Made by a program: the position numbers and the translations under genes. Of a stretch of DNA of 64,000 nt, positions 39,311-52,999 are shown piece after piece. The DNA comes from Auanema rhodensis (lineage: Eukaryota; Nematoda; Chromadorea; Rhabditida; Rhabditidae), in contig OZ059899.1 of NCBI GenBank assembly GCA_964057225.1, positions 3,782,001-3,846,000 of the forward strand, written 5' to 3'. Each line of letters opens with the position of its first letter. Within the stretch, counting starts at the first letter, position 1. The notes below the pieces were generated by a model, which was given only the letters and a program-made list of their open reading frames with translations, searched no databases and had not been told where the DNA came from.

Positions 39311-42118
39311 ACTAATGCATCATTTTTCAAACGATCATAACTAATTTTTGTATTAAGCGTTTCTCAATGTAGTATAGTGCATTCGATGCGGATTTTTAAG
39401 CTGCGTCGATCTGTGTTATCAGATTTGCGCTAGCTTAAAAACGCACCGAGATATCAACTGATATAAGTTTACACTTATATCCTCGATTTTCACCCTGAAG
39501 AATTAATTTTTTCGTTGAATAACATTGTCCATCGTCTTTGCCTTGAAAAAAGGAATCTAAAAACATCTACTTTTTGCTAAATTATTTTGAAATTTTTCGA
39601 AAAAATTTTTGTCAAAATGTTTTTGGAAGCAATGTTGAGTGTAAATGGAAACTCAACATACACTAATGCATCATTTTTCAAACGATCATAACTAATTTTT
39701 GTATTAAGCGTTTCTCAATGTAGTATAGTGCATTCGATGCGGATTTTTAAGCTGCGTCGATCTGTGTTATCAGATTTGCGCTAGCTTAAAAATGTACCGA
39801 GATATCAACTGATATAAGTTCACACTTATATCCTCGATTTTCACCCTGAAGAATTAATTTTTTCGTTAAATAACATTGTCCATCGTCTTTGCCTTGAAAA
39901 AAGGAATCTAAAAACATCTACTTTTTGCTAAATTATTTTGAAATTTTTCGAAAAAATTTTTGTCAAAATGTTTTTGGAAGCAATGTTGAGTGTACATGGA
40001 AACTCAACATACACTAATGCATCATTTTTCAAACGATCATAACTAATTTTTGTATTAAGCGTTCTTCCATGTAGTATAGTGCATTCGATGCGGATTTTTA
40101 AGCTGCGTCGATCTGTGTTATCAGATTTGCGCTAGCTTAAAAATGTACCGAGATATCAACTGATATAAGTTCACACTTATATCCTCGATTTTCACCCTGA
40201 AGAATTAATTTTTTCGTTGAATAACATTGTCCATCGTCTTTGCCTTAAAAAAAGGAATCTAAAAACATCTACTTTTTGCTAAATTATTTTGAAATTTTTC
40301 GAAAAAATTTTTGTCAAAATGTTTTTGGAAGCAATGTTGAGTGTACATGGAAACTCAACATACACTAATGCATCATTTTTCGAACGATCATAACTAATTT
40401 TTGTATTAAGCGTTTCTCAATGTAGTATAGTGCATTCGATGCGGATTTTTAAGCTGCGTCGATCTGTGTTATCAGATTTGCGCTAGCTTAAAAATGTACC
40501 GAGATATCAACTGATATAAGTTCACACTTATATCCTCGATTTTCACCCTGAAGAATTAATTTTTTCGTTAAATAACATTGTCCATCGTCTTTGCCTTGAA
40601 AAAAGGAATCTAAAAACATCTACTTTTTGCTAAATTATTTTGAAATTTTTCGAAAAAATTTTTGTCAAAATGTTTTTGGAAGCAATGTTGAGTGTACATG
40701 GAAACTCAACATACACTAATGCATCATTTTTCAAACGATCATAACTAATTTTTGTATTAAGCGTTTCTCAATGTAGTATAGTGCATTCGATGCGGATTTT
40801 TAAGCTGCGTCGATCTGTGTTATCAGATTTGCGCTAGCTTAAAAACGCACCGAGATATCAACTGATATAAGTTTACACTTATATCCTCGATTTTCACCCT
40901 GAAGAATTAATTTTTTCGTTGAATAACATTGTCCATCGTCTTTGCCTTGAAAAAAGGAATCTAAAAACATCTACTTTTTGCTAAATTATTTTGAAATTTT
41001 TCGAAAAAATTTTTGTCAAAATGTTTTTGGAAGCAATGTTGAGTGTAAATGGAAACTCAACATACACTAATGCATCATTTTTCAAACGATCATAACTAAT
41101 TTTTGTATTAAGCGTTTCTCAATGTAGTATAGTGCATTCGATGCGGATTTTTAAGCTGCGTCGATCTGTGTTATCAGATTTGCGCTAGCTTAAAAATGTA
41201 CCGAGATATCAACTGATATAAGTTCACACTTATATCCTCGATTTTCACCCTGAAGAATTAATTTTTTCGTTAAATAACATTGTCCATCGTCTTTGCCTTG
41301 AAAAAAGGAATCTAAAAACATCTACTTTTTGCTAAATTATTTTGAAATTTTTCGAAAAAATTTTTGTCAAAATGTTTTTGGAAGCAATGTTGAGTGTACA
41401 TGGAAACTCAACATACACTAATGCATCATTTTTCAAACGATCATAACTAATTTTTGTATTAAGCGTTCTTCCATGTAGTATAGTGCATTCGATGCGGATT
41501 TTTAAGCTGCGTCGATCTGTGTTATCAGATTTGCGCTAGCTTAAAAATGTACCGAGATATCAACTGATATAAGTTCACACTTATATCCTCGATTTTCACC
41601 CTGAAGAATTAATTTTTTCGTTGAATAACATTGTCCATCGTCTTTGCCTTAAAAAAAGGAATCTAAAAACATCTACTTTTTGCTAAATTATTTTGAAATT
41701 TTTCGAAAAAATTTTTGTCAAAATGTTTTTGGAAGCAATGTTGAGTGTACATGGAAACTCAACATACACTAATGCATCATTTTTCGAACGATCATAACTA
41801 ATTTTTGTATTAAGCGTTTCTCAATGTAGTATAGTGCATTCGATGCGGATTTTTAAGCTACGTCGATCTGTGTTATCAGATTTGCGCTAGCTTAAAAATG
41901 CACCGAGATATCAACTGATATAAGTTTACACTTATATCCTCGATTTTCACCCTGAAGAATTAATTTTTTCGTTGAATAACATTGTCCATCGTCTTTGCCT
42001 TGAAAAAAGGAATCTAAAAACATCTACTTTTTGCTAAATTCTTTTGAAATTTTTCGAAAAAATTTTTGTCAAAATGTTTTTGGAAGCAATGTTGAGTGTA
42101 CATGGAAACTCAACATAC
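39311..42118 (+). repeat. Tandem pair of 4-monomer blocks (39311-40714 and 40715-42118)
   Basis: ACGCACCG, GTAAATGG, GTTCTTCCATG, CCTTAAAAAAAGG and TTTTCGAACG occur in that order twice at exactly 1404 bp offset (CGAACG at 40381 and 41785). The last monomers differ at site 93, CTGCG in the first and CTACG in the second. Confidence 0.88.
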
Positions 42119-44926
42119 ACTAATGCATCATTTTTCAAACGATCATAACTAATTTTTGTATTAAGCGTTTCTCAATGTAGTATAGTGCATTCGATGCGGA
42201 TTTTTAAGCTGCGTCGATCTGTGTTATCAGATTTGCGCTAGCTTAAAAATGCACCGAGATATCAACTGATATAAGTTTACACTTATATCCTCGATTTTCA
42301 CCCTGAAGAATTAATTTTTTCGTTGAATAACATTGTCCATCGTCTTTGCCTTGAAAAAAGGAATCTAAAAACATCTACTTTTTGCTAAATTATTTTGAAA
42401 TTTTTCGAAAAAATTTTTGTCAAAATGTTTTTGGAAGCAATGTTGAGTGTACATGGAAACTCAACATACACTAATGCATCATTTTTCAAACGATCATAAC
42501 TAATTTTTGTATTAAGCGTTTCTCAATGTAGTATAGTGCATTCGATGCGGATTTTTAAGCTGCGTCGATCTGTGTTATCAGATTTGCGCTAGCTTAAAAA
42601 TGAACCGAGATATCAACTGATATAAGTTCACACTTATATCCTCGATTTTCACCCTAAAGAATTAATTTTTTCGTTAAATAACATTGTCCATCGTCTTTGC
42701 CTTGAAAAAAGGAATCTAAAAACATCTACTTTTTGCTAAATTATTTTGAAATTTTTCGAAAAAATTTTTGTCAAAATGTTTTTGGAAGCAATGTTGAGTG
42801 TACATGGAAACTCAACATACACTAATGTATCATTTTTCAAACGATCATAACTAATTTTTGTATTAAGCGTTCTTCCATGTAGTATAGTGCATTCGATGCG
42901 GATTTTTAAGCTGCGTCGATCTGTGTTATCAGATTTGCGCTAGCTTAAAAACGCACCGAGATATCAACTGATATAAGTTTACACTTATATCCTCGATTTT
43001 CACCCTGAAGAATTAATTTTTTCGTTGAATAACATTGTCCATCGTCTTTGCCTTGAAAAAAGGAATCTAAAAACATCTACTTTTTGCTAAATTATTTTGA
43101 AATTTTTCGAAAAAATTTTTGTCAAAATGTTTTTGGAAGCAATGTTGAGTGTAAATGGAAACTCAACATACACTAATGCATCATTTTTCAAACGATCATA
43201 ACTAATTTTTGTATTAAGCGTTTCTCAATGTAGTATAGTGCATTCGATGCGGATTTTTAAGCTGCGTCGATCTGTGTTATCAGATTTGCGCTAGCTTAAA
43301 AATGTACCGAGATATCAACTGATATAAGTTCACACTTATATCCTCGATTTTCACCCTGAAGAATTAATTTTTTCGTTAAATAACATTGTCCATCGTCTTT
43401 GCCTTGAAAAAAGGAATCTAAAAACATCTACTTTTTGCTAAATTATTTTGAAATTTTTCGAAAAAATTTTTGTCAAAATGTTTTTGGAAGCAATGTTGAG
43501 TGTACATGGAAACTCAACATACACTAATGCATCATTTTTCAAACGATCATAACTAATTTTTGTATTAAGCGTTCTTCCATGTAGTATAGTGCATTCGATG
43601 CGGATTTTTAAGCTGCGTCGATCTGTGTTATCAGATTTGCGCTAGCTTAAAAATGTACCGAGATATCAACTGATATAAGTTCACACTTATATCCTCGATT
43701 TTCACCCTGAAGAATTAATTTTTTCGTTGAATAACATTGTCCATCGTCTTTGCCTTAAAAAAAGGAATCTAAAAACATCTACTTTTTGCTAAATTATTTT
43801 GAAATTTTTCGAAAAAATTTTTGTCAAAATGTTTTTGGAAGCAATGTTGAGTGTACATGGAAACTCAACATACACTAATGCATCATTTTTCGAACGATCA
43901 TAACTAATTTTTGTATTAAGCGTTTCTCAATGTAGTATAGTGCATTCGATGCGGATTTTTAAGCTACGTCGATCTGTGTTATCAGATTTGCGCTAGCTTA
44001 AAAATGCACCGAGATATCAACTGATATAAGTTTACACTTATATCCTCGATTTTCACCCTGAAGAATTAATTTTTTCGTTGAATAACATTGTCCATCGTCT
44101 TTGCCTTGAAAAAAGGAATCTAAAAACATCTACTTTTTGCTAAAGTCTTTTGAAATTTTTCGAAAAAATTTTTGTCAAAATGTTTTTGGAAGCAATGTTG
44201 AGTGTACATGGAAACTCAACATACACTAATGCATCATTTTTCAAACGATCATAACTAATTTTTGTATTAAGCGTTTCTCAATGTAGTATAGTGCATTCGA
44301 TGCGGATTTTTAAGCTGCGTCGATCTGTGTTATCAGATTTGCGCTAGCTTAAAAATGCACCGAGATATCAACTGATATAAGTTTACACTTATATCCTCGA
44401 TTTTCACCCTGAAGAATTAATTTTTTCGTTGAATAACATTGTCCATCGTCTTTGCCTTGAAAAAAGGAATCTAAAAACATCTACTTTTTGCTAAATTATT
44501 TTGAAATTTTTCGAAAAAATTTTTGTCAAAATGTTTTTGGAAGCAATGTTGAGTGTACATGGAAACTCAACATACACTAATGCATCATTTTTCAAACGAT
44601 CATAACTAATTTTTGTATTAAGCGTTTCTCAATGTAGTATAGTGCATTCGATGCGGATTTTTAAGCTACGTCGATCTGTGTTATCAGATTTGCGCTAGCT
44701 TAAAAATGCACCGAGATATCAACTGATATAAGTTCACACTTATATCCTCGATTTTCACCCTAAAGAATTAATTTTTTCGTTAAATAACATTGTCCATCGT
44801 CTTTGCCTTGAAAAAAGGAATCTAAAAACATCTACTTTTTGCTAAATTATTTTGAAATTTTTCGAAAAAATTTTTGTCAAAATGTTTTTGGAAGCAATGT
44901 TGAGTGTACATGGAAACTCAACATAC
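40715..44926 (+). repeat. Tandem pair of 6-monomer blocks (40715-42820 and 42821-44926)
   Basis: The second 4-monomer block plus two further monomers repeats at a 2106-bp offset. CGAACG falls at 41785 and 43891, CTTTTGAAA after a lost ATTA at 42041 and 44147, CCCTAAAG near 42652 and 44758, and ACTAATGTAT at 42821 and 44927. The second copy has an extra change, CTAAAGTC. This nests a 4-monomer duplication within a 6-monomer one. Confidence 0.86.
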
Positions 44927-45277
44927 ACTAATGTATCATTTTTCAAACGATCATAACTAATTTTTGTATTAAGCGTTCTTCCATGTAGTATAGTGCATTC
45001 GATGCGGATTTTTAAGCTGCGTCGATCTGTGTTATCAGATTTGCGCTAGCTTAAAAATGTACCGAGATATCAACTGATATAAGTTCACACTTATATCCTC
45101 GATTTTCACCCTGAAGAATTAATTTTTTCGTTAAATAACATTGTCCATCGTCTTTGCCTTGAAAAAAGGAATCTAAAAACATCTACTTTTTGCTAAATTA
45201 TTTTGAAATTTTTCGAAAAAATTTTTGTCAAAATGTTTTTGGAAGCAATGTTGAGTGTACATGAAAACTCAACATAC

Positions 45278-48200
45278 ACTAATGCATCATTTTTCAAACG
45301 ATCATAACTAATTTTTGTATTAAGCGTTTCTCAATGTAGTATAGTGCATTCGATGCGGATTTTTAAGCTACGTCGATCTGTGTTATCAGATTTGCGCTAG
45401 CTTAAAAATGCACCGAGATATCAACTGATATAAGTTTACACTTATATCCTCGATTTTCACCCTGAAGAATTAATTTTTTCGTTGAATAACATTGTCCATC
45501 GTCTTTGCCTTGAAAAAAGGAATCTAAAAACATCTACTTTTTGCTAAATTATTTTGAAATTTTTCGAAAAAATTTTTGTCAAAATGTTTTTGGAAGCAAT
45601 GTTGAGTGTACATGGAAACTCAACATACACTAATGCATCATTTTTCAAACGATCATAACTAATTTTTGTATTAAGCGTTCTTCCATGTAGTATAGTGCAT
45701 TTGATGCGGATTTTTAAGCTGCGTCGATCTGTGTTATCAGATTTGCGCTAGCTTAAAAATGTACCGAGATATCAACTGATATAAGTTCACACTTATATCC
45801 TCGATTTTCACCCTGAAGAATTAATTTTTTCGTTAAATAACATTGTCCATCGTCTTTGCCTTGAAAAAAGGAATCTAAAAACATCTACTTTTTGCTAAAT
45901 TATTTTGAAATTTTTCGAAAAAATTTTTGTCAAAATGTTTTTGGAAGCAATGTTGAGTGTACATGGAAACTCAACATACACTAATGCATCATTTTTCAAA
46001 CGATCATAACTAATTTTTGTATTAAGCGTTTCTCAATGTAGTATAGTGCATTCGATGCGGATTTTTAAGCTACGTCGATCTGTGTTATCAGATTTGCGCT
46101 AGCTTAAAAATGCACCGAGATATCAACTGATATAAGTTTACACTTATATCCTCGATTTTCACCCTGAAGAATTAATTTTTTCGTTGAATAACATTGTCCA
46201 TCGTCTTTGCCTTGAAAAAAGGAATCTAAAAACATCTACTTTTTGCTAAATTATTTTGAAATTTTTCGAAAAAATTTTTGTCAAAATGTTTTTGGAAGCA
46301 ATGTTGAGTGTACATGGAAACTCAACATACACTAATGCATCATTTTTCAAACGATCATAACTAATTTTTGTATTAAGCGTTTCTCAATGTAGTATAGTGC
46401 ATTCGATGCGGATTTTTAAGCTGCGTCGATCTGTGTTATCAGATTTGCGCTAGCTTAAAAATGTACCGAGATATCAACTGATATAAGTTCACACTTATAT
46501 CCTCGATTTTCACCCTGAAGAATTAATTTTTTCGTTAAATAACATTGTCCATCGTCTTTGCCTTGAAAAAAGGAATCTAAAAACATCTACTTTTTGCTAA
46601 ATTATTTTGAAATTTTTCGAAAAAATTTTTGTCAAAATGTTTTTGGAAGCAATGTTGAGTGTACATGGAAACTCAACATACACTAATGCATCATTTTTCA
46701 AACGATCATAACTAATTTTTGTATTAAGCGTTTCTCAATGTAGTATAGTGCATTCGATGCGGATTTTTAAGCTACGTCGATCTGTGTTATCAGATTTGCG
46801 CTAGCTTAAAAATGCACCGAGATATCAACTGATATAAGTTTACACTTATATCCTCGATTTTCACCCTGAAGAATTAATTTTTTCGTTGAATAACATTGTC
46901 CATCGTCTTTGCCTTGAAAAAAGGAATCTAAAAACATCTACTTTTTGCTAAATTATTTTGAAATTTTTCGAAAAAATTTTTGTCAAAATGTTTTTGGAAG
47001 CAATGTTGAGTGTACATGGAAACTCAACATACACTAATGCATCATTTTTCAAACGATCATAACTAATTTTTGTATTAAGCGTTTCTCAATGTAGTATAGT
47101 GCATTCGATGCGGATTTTTAAGCTACGTCGATCTGTGTTATCAGATTTGCGCTAGCTTAAAAATGCACCGAGATATCAACTGATATAAGTTTACACTTAT
47201 ATCCTCGATTTTCACCCTGAAGAATTAATTTTTTCGTTGAATAACATTGTCCATCGTCTTTGCCTTGAAAAAAGGAATCTAAAAACATCTACTTTTTGCT
47301 AAATTATTTTGAAATTTTTCGAAAAAATTTTTGTCAAAATGTTTTTGGAAGCAATGTTGAGTGTACATGGAAACTCAACATACACTAATGCATCATTTTT
47401 CAAACGATCATAACTAATTTTTGTATTAAGCGTTTCTCAATGTAGTATAGTGCATTCGATGCGGATTTTTAAGCTGCGTCGATCTGTGTTATCAGATTTG
47501 CGCTAGCTTAAAAATGAACCGAGATATCAACTGATATAAGTTCACACTTATATCCTCGATTTTCACCCTAAAGAATTAATTTTTTCGTTAAATAACATTG
47601 TCCATCGTCTTTGCCTTGAAAAAAGGAATCTAAAAACATCTACTTTTTGCTAAATTATTTTGAAATTTTTCGAAAAAATTTTTGTCAAAATGTTTTTGGA
47701 AGCAATGTTGAGTGTACATGGAAACTCAACATACACTAATGCATCATTTTTCAAACGATCATAACTAATTTTTGTATTAAGCGTTCTTCCATGTAGTATA
47801 GTGCATTCGATGCGGATTTTTAAGCTGCGTCGATCTGTGTTATCAGATTTGCGCTAGCTTAAAAATGTACCGAGATATCAACTGATATAAGTTCACACTT
47901 ATATCCTCGATTTTCACCCTGAAGAATTAATTTTTTCGTTAAATAACATTGTCCATCGTCTTTGCCTTGAAAAAAGGAATCTAAAAACATCTACTTTTTG
48001 CTAAATTATTTTGAAATTTTTCGAAAAAATTTTTGTCAAAATGTTTTTGGAAGCAATGTTGAGTGTACATGAAAACTCAACATACACTAATGCATCATTT
48101 TTCAAACGATCATAACTAATTTTTGTATTAAGCGTTTCTCAATGTAGTATAGTGCATTCGATGCGGATTTTTAAGCTACGTCGATCTGTGTTATCAGATT

Positions 48201-51200
48201 TGCGCTAGCTTAAAAATGTACCGAGATATCAACTGATATAAGTTCACACTTATATCCTCGATTTTCACCCTGAAGAATTAATTTTTTCGTTGAATAACAT
48301 TGTCCATCGTCTTTGCCTTAAAAAAAGGAATCTAAAAACATCTACTTTTTGCTAAATTATTTTGAAATTTTTCGAAAAAATTTTTGTCAAAATGTTTTTG
48401 GAAGCAATGTTGAGTGTACATGGAAACTCAATATACACTAATGCATCATTTTTCAAACGATCATAACTAATTTTTGTATTAAGCGTTTCTCAATGTAGTA
48501 TAGTGCATTCGATGCGGATTTTTAAGCTACGTCGATCTGTGTTATCAGATTTGCGCTAGCTTAAAAATGCACCGAGATATCAACTGATATAAGTTTACAC
48601 TTATATCCTCGATTTTCACCCTGAAGAATTAATTTTTTCGTTGAATAACATTGTTCATCGTCTTTGCCTTGAAAAAAGGAATCTAAAAACATCTACTTTT
48701 TGCTAAATTATTTTGAAATTTTTCGAAAAAATTTTTGTCAAAATGTTTTTGGAAGCAATGTTGAGTGTACATGGAAACTCAACATACACTAATGCATCAT
48801 TTTTCAAACGATCATAACTAATTTTTGTATTAAGCGTTTCTCAATGTAGTATAGTGCATTCGATGCGGATTTTTAAGCTACGTCGATCTGTGTTATCAGA
48901 TTTGCGCTAGCTTAAAAATGCACCGAGATATCAACTGATATAAGTTTACACTTATATCCTCGATTTTCACCCTGAAGAATTAATTTTTTCGTTGAATAAC
49001 ATTGTCCATCGTCTTTGCCTTGAAAAAAGGAATCTAAAAACATCTACTTTTTGCTAAATTATTTTGAAATTTTTCGAAAAAATTTTTGTCAAAATGTTTT
49101 TGGAAGCAATGTTGAGTGTACATGGAAACTCAACATACACTAATGCATCATTTTTCAAACGATCCTAACTAATTTTTGTATTAAGCGTTCTTCCATGTAG
49201 TATAGTGCATTCGATGCAAATTTTTAAGCTGCGTCGATCTGTGTTATCAGATTTGCGCTAGCTTAAAAATGTACCGAGATATCAACTGATATAAGTTCAC
49301 ACTTATATCCTCGATTTTCACCCTGAAGAATTAATTTTTTCGTTAAATAACATTGTCCATCGTCTTTGCCTTGAAAAAAGGAATCTAAAAACATCTACTT
49401 TTTGCTAAATTATTTTGAAATTTTTCGAAAAAATTTTTGTCAAAATGTTTTTGGAAGCAATGTTGAGTGTACATGGAAACTCAACATACACTAATGCATC
49501 ATTTTTCAAACGATCATAACTAATTTTTGTATTAAGCGTTTCTCAATGTAGTATAGTGCATTCGATGCGGATTTTTAAGCTACGTCGATCTGTGTTATCA
49601 GATTTGCGCTAGCTTAAAAATGCACCGAGATATCAACTGATATAAGTTTACACTTATATCCTCGATTTTCACCCTGAAGAATTAATTTTTTCGTTGAATA
49701 ACATTGTCCATCGTCTTTGCCTTGAAAAAAGGAATCTAAAAACATCTACTTTTTGCTAAATTATTTTGAAATTTTTCGAAAAAATTTTTGTCAAAATGTT
49801 TTTGGAAGCAATGTTGAGTGTACATGGAAACTCAACATACACTAATGCATCATTTTTCAAACGATCATAACTAATTTTTGTATTAAGCGTTTCTCAATGT
49901 AGTATAGTGCATTCGATGCGGATTTTTAAGCTGCGTCGATCTGTGTTATCAGATTTGCGCTAGCTTAAAAATGTACCGAGATATCAACTGATATAAGTTC
50001 ACACTTATATCCTCGATTTTCACCCTGAAGAATTAATTTTTTCGTTAAATAACATTGTCCATCGTCTTTGCCTTGAAAAAAGGAATCTAAAAACATCTAC
50101 TTTTTGCTAAATTATTTTGAAATTTTTCGAAAAAATTTTTGTCAAAATGTTTTTGGAAGCAATGTTGAGTGTACATGGAAACTCAACATACACTAATGCA
50201 TCATTTTTCAAACGATCATAACTAATTTTTGTATTAAGCGTTTCTCAATGTAGTATAGTGCATTCGATGCGGATTTTTAAGCTACGTCGATCTGTGTTAT
50301 CAGATTTGCGCTAGCTTAAAAATGCACCGAGATATCAACTGATATAAGTTTACACTTATATCCTCGATTTTCACCCTGAAGAATTAATTTTTTCGTTGAA
50401 TAACATTGTCCATCGTCTTTGCCTTGAAAAAAGGAATCTAAAAACATCTACTTTTTGCTAAATTATTTTGAAATTTTTCGAAAAAATTTTTGTCAAAATG
50501 TTTTTGGAAGCAATGTTGAGTGTACATGGAAACTCAACATACACTAATGCATCATTTTTCAAACGATCATAACTAATTTTTGTATTAAGCGTTTCTCAAT
50601 GTAGTATAGTGCATTCGATGCGGATTTTTAAGCTGCGTCGATCTGTGTTATCAGATTTGCGCTAGCTTAAAAATGTACCGAGATATCAACTGATATAAGT
50701 TCACACTTATATCCTCGATTTTCACCCTGAAGAATTAATTTTTTCGTTAAATAACATTGTCCATCGTCTTTGCCTTGAAAAAAGGAATCTAAAAACATCT
50801 ACTTTTTGCTAAATTATTTCGAAATTTTTCGAAAAAATTTTTGTCAAAATGTTTTTGGAAGCAATGTTGAGTGTACATGGAAACTCAACATACACTAATG
50901 CATCATTTTTCAAACGATCATAACTAATTTTTGTATTAAGCGTTTCTCAATGTAGTATAGTGCATTCGATGCGGATTTTTAAGCTACGTCGATCTGTGTT
51001 ATCAGATTTGCGCTAGCTTAAAAATGCACCGAGATATCAACTGATATAAGTTTACACTTATATCCTCGATTTTCACCCTGAAGAATTAATTTTTTCGTTG
51101 AATAACATTGTCCATCGTCTTTGCCTTGAAAAAAGGAATCTAAAAACATCTACTTTTTGCTAAATTATTTTGAAATTTTTCGAAAAAATTTTTGTCAAAA

Positions 51201-52999
51201 TGTTTTTGGAAGCAATGTTGAGTGTACATGGAAACTCAACATACACTAATGCATCATTTTTCAAACGATCATAACTAATTTTTGTATTAAGCGTTTCTCA
51301 ATGTAGTATAGTGCATTCGATGCGGATTTTTAAGCTACGTCGATCTGTGTTATCAGATTTGCGCTAGCTTAAAAATGCACCGAGATATCAACTGATATAA
51401 GTTTACACTTATATCCTCGATTTTCACCCTGAAGAATTAATTTTTTCGTTGAATAACATTGTCCATCGTCTTTGCCTTGAAAAAAGGAATCTAAAAACAT
51501 CTACTTTTTGCTAAATTATTTTGAAATTTTTCGAAAAAATTTTTGTCAAAATGTTTTTGGAAGCAATGTTGAGTGTACATGGAAACTCAACATACACTAA
51601 TGCATCATTTTTCAAACGATCATAACTAATTTTTGTATTAAGCGTTTCTCAATGTAGTATAGTGCATTCGATGCGGATTTTTAAGCTGCGTCGATCTGTG
51701 TTATCAGATTTGCGCTAGCTTAAAAATGTACCGAGATATCAACTGATATAAGTTCACACTTATATCCTCGATTTTCACCCTGAAGAATTAATTTTTTCGT
51801 TAAATAACATTGTCCATCGTCTTTGCCTTGAAAAAAGGAATCTAAAAACATCTACTTTTTGCTAAATTATTTTGAAATTTTTCGAAAAAATTTTTGTCAA
51901 AATGTTTTTGGAAGCAATGTTGAGTGTACATGGAAACTCAACATACACTAATGCATCATTTTTCAAACGATCATAACTAATTTTTGTATTAAGCGTTTCT
52001 CAATGTAGTATAGTGCATTCGATGCGGATTTTTAAGCTACGTCGATCTGTGTTATCAGATTTGCGCTAGCTTAAAAATGCACCGAGATATCAACTGATAT
52101 AAGTTTACACTTATATCCTCGATTTTCACCCTGAAGAATTAATTTTTTCGTTGAATAACATTGTCCATCGTCTTTGCCTTGAAAAAAGGAATCTAAAAAC
52201 ATCTACTTTTTGCTAAATTATTTTGAAATTTTTCGAAAAAATTTTTGTCAAAATGTTTTTGGAAGCAATGTTGAGTGTACATGGAAACTCAACATACACT
52301 AATGCATCATTTTTCAAACGATCATAACTAATTTTTGTATTAAGCGTTTCTCAATGTAGTATAGTGCATTCGATGCGGATTTTTAAGCTGCGTCGATCTG
52401 TGTTATCAGATTTGCGCTAGCTTAAAAATGTACCGAGATATCAACTGATATAAGTTCACACTTATATCCTCGATTTTCACCCTGAAGAATTAATTTTTTC
52501 GTTAAATAACATTGTCCATCGTCTTTGCCTTGAAAAAAGGAATCTAAAAACATCTACTTTTTGCTAAATTATTTCGAAATTTTTCGAAAAAATTTTTGTC
52601 AAAATGTTTTTGGAAGCAATGTTGAGTGTACATGGAAACTCAACATACACTAATGCATCATTTTTCAAACGATCATAACTAATTTTTGTATTAAGCGTTT
52701 CTCAATGTAGTATAGTGCATTCGATGCGGATTTTTAAGCTACGTCGATCTGTGTTATCAGATTTGCGCTAGCTTAAAAATGCACCGAGATATCAACTGAT
52801 ATAAGTTTACACTTATATCCTCGATTTTCACCCTGAAGAATTAATTTTTTCGTTGAATAACATTGTCCATCGTCTTTGCCTTGAAAAAAGGAATCTAAAA
52901 ACATCTACTTTTTGCTAAATTATTTTGAAATTTTTCGAAAAAATTTTTGTCAAAATGTTTTTGGAAGCAATGTTGAGTGTACATGGAAACTCAACATAC
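45278..52999 (+). repeat. Alternating A/B dimer region (about 702-bp higher-order period)
   Basis: Type A monomers have linked bases CTACG, GCACCG, TTTACAC and GTTGAAT. Type B have CTGCG, GTACCG, TTCACAC and GTTAAAT. They alternate for much of the region, for example A at 49490, B at 49841, A at 50192 and B at 50543, with occasional AA runs (46682-47383, 50894-51595) and BB runs. A five-monomer block at 49490-51244 recurs at 51245-52999, shown by ATTATTTCG at 50816 and 52571, exactly 1755 bp apart. Confidence 0.82.
48086..48787 (+). repeat. Monomer pair matching 59318-60019, 32 monomers away
   Basis: The first monomer ends in CTCAATATAC (48429) and the second has CATTGTTCATCG (about 48651). 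The same pair of rare changes in adjacent monomers occurs at 59661 and about 59882, an offset of 11232 bp, exactly 32 monomers. Other sites differ, so only a short tract may have been exchanged. Confidence 0.75.
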
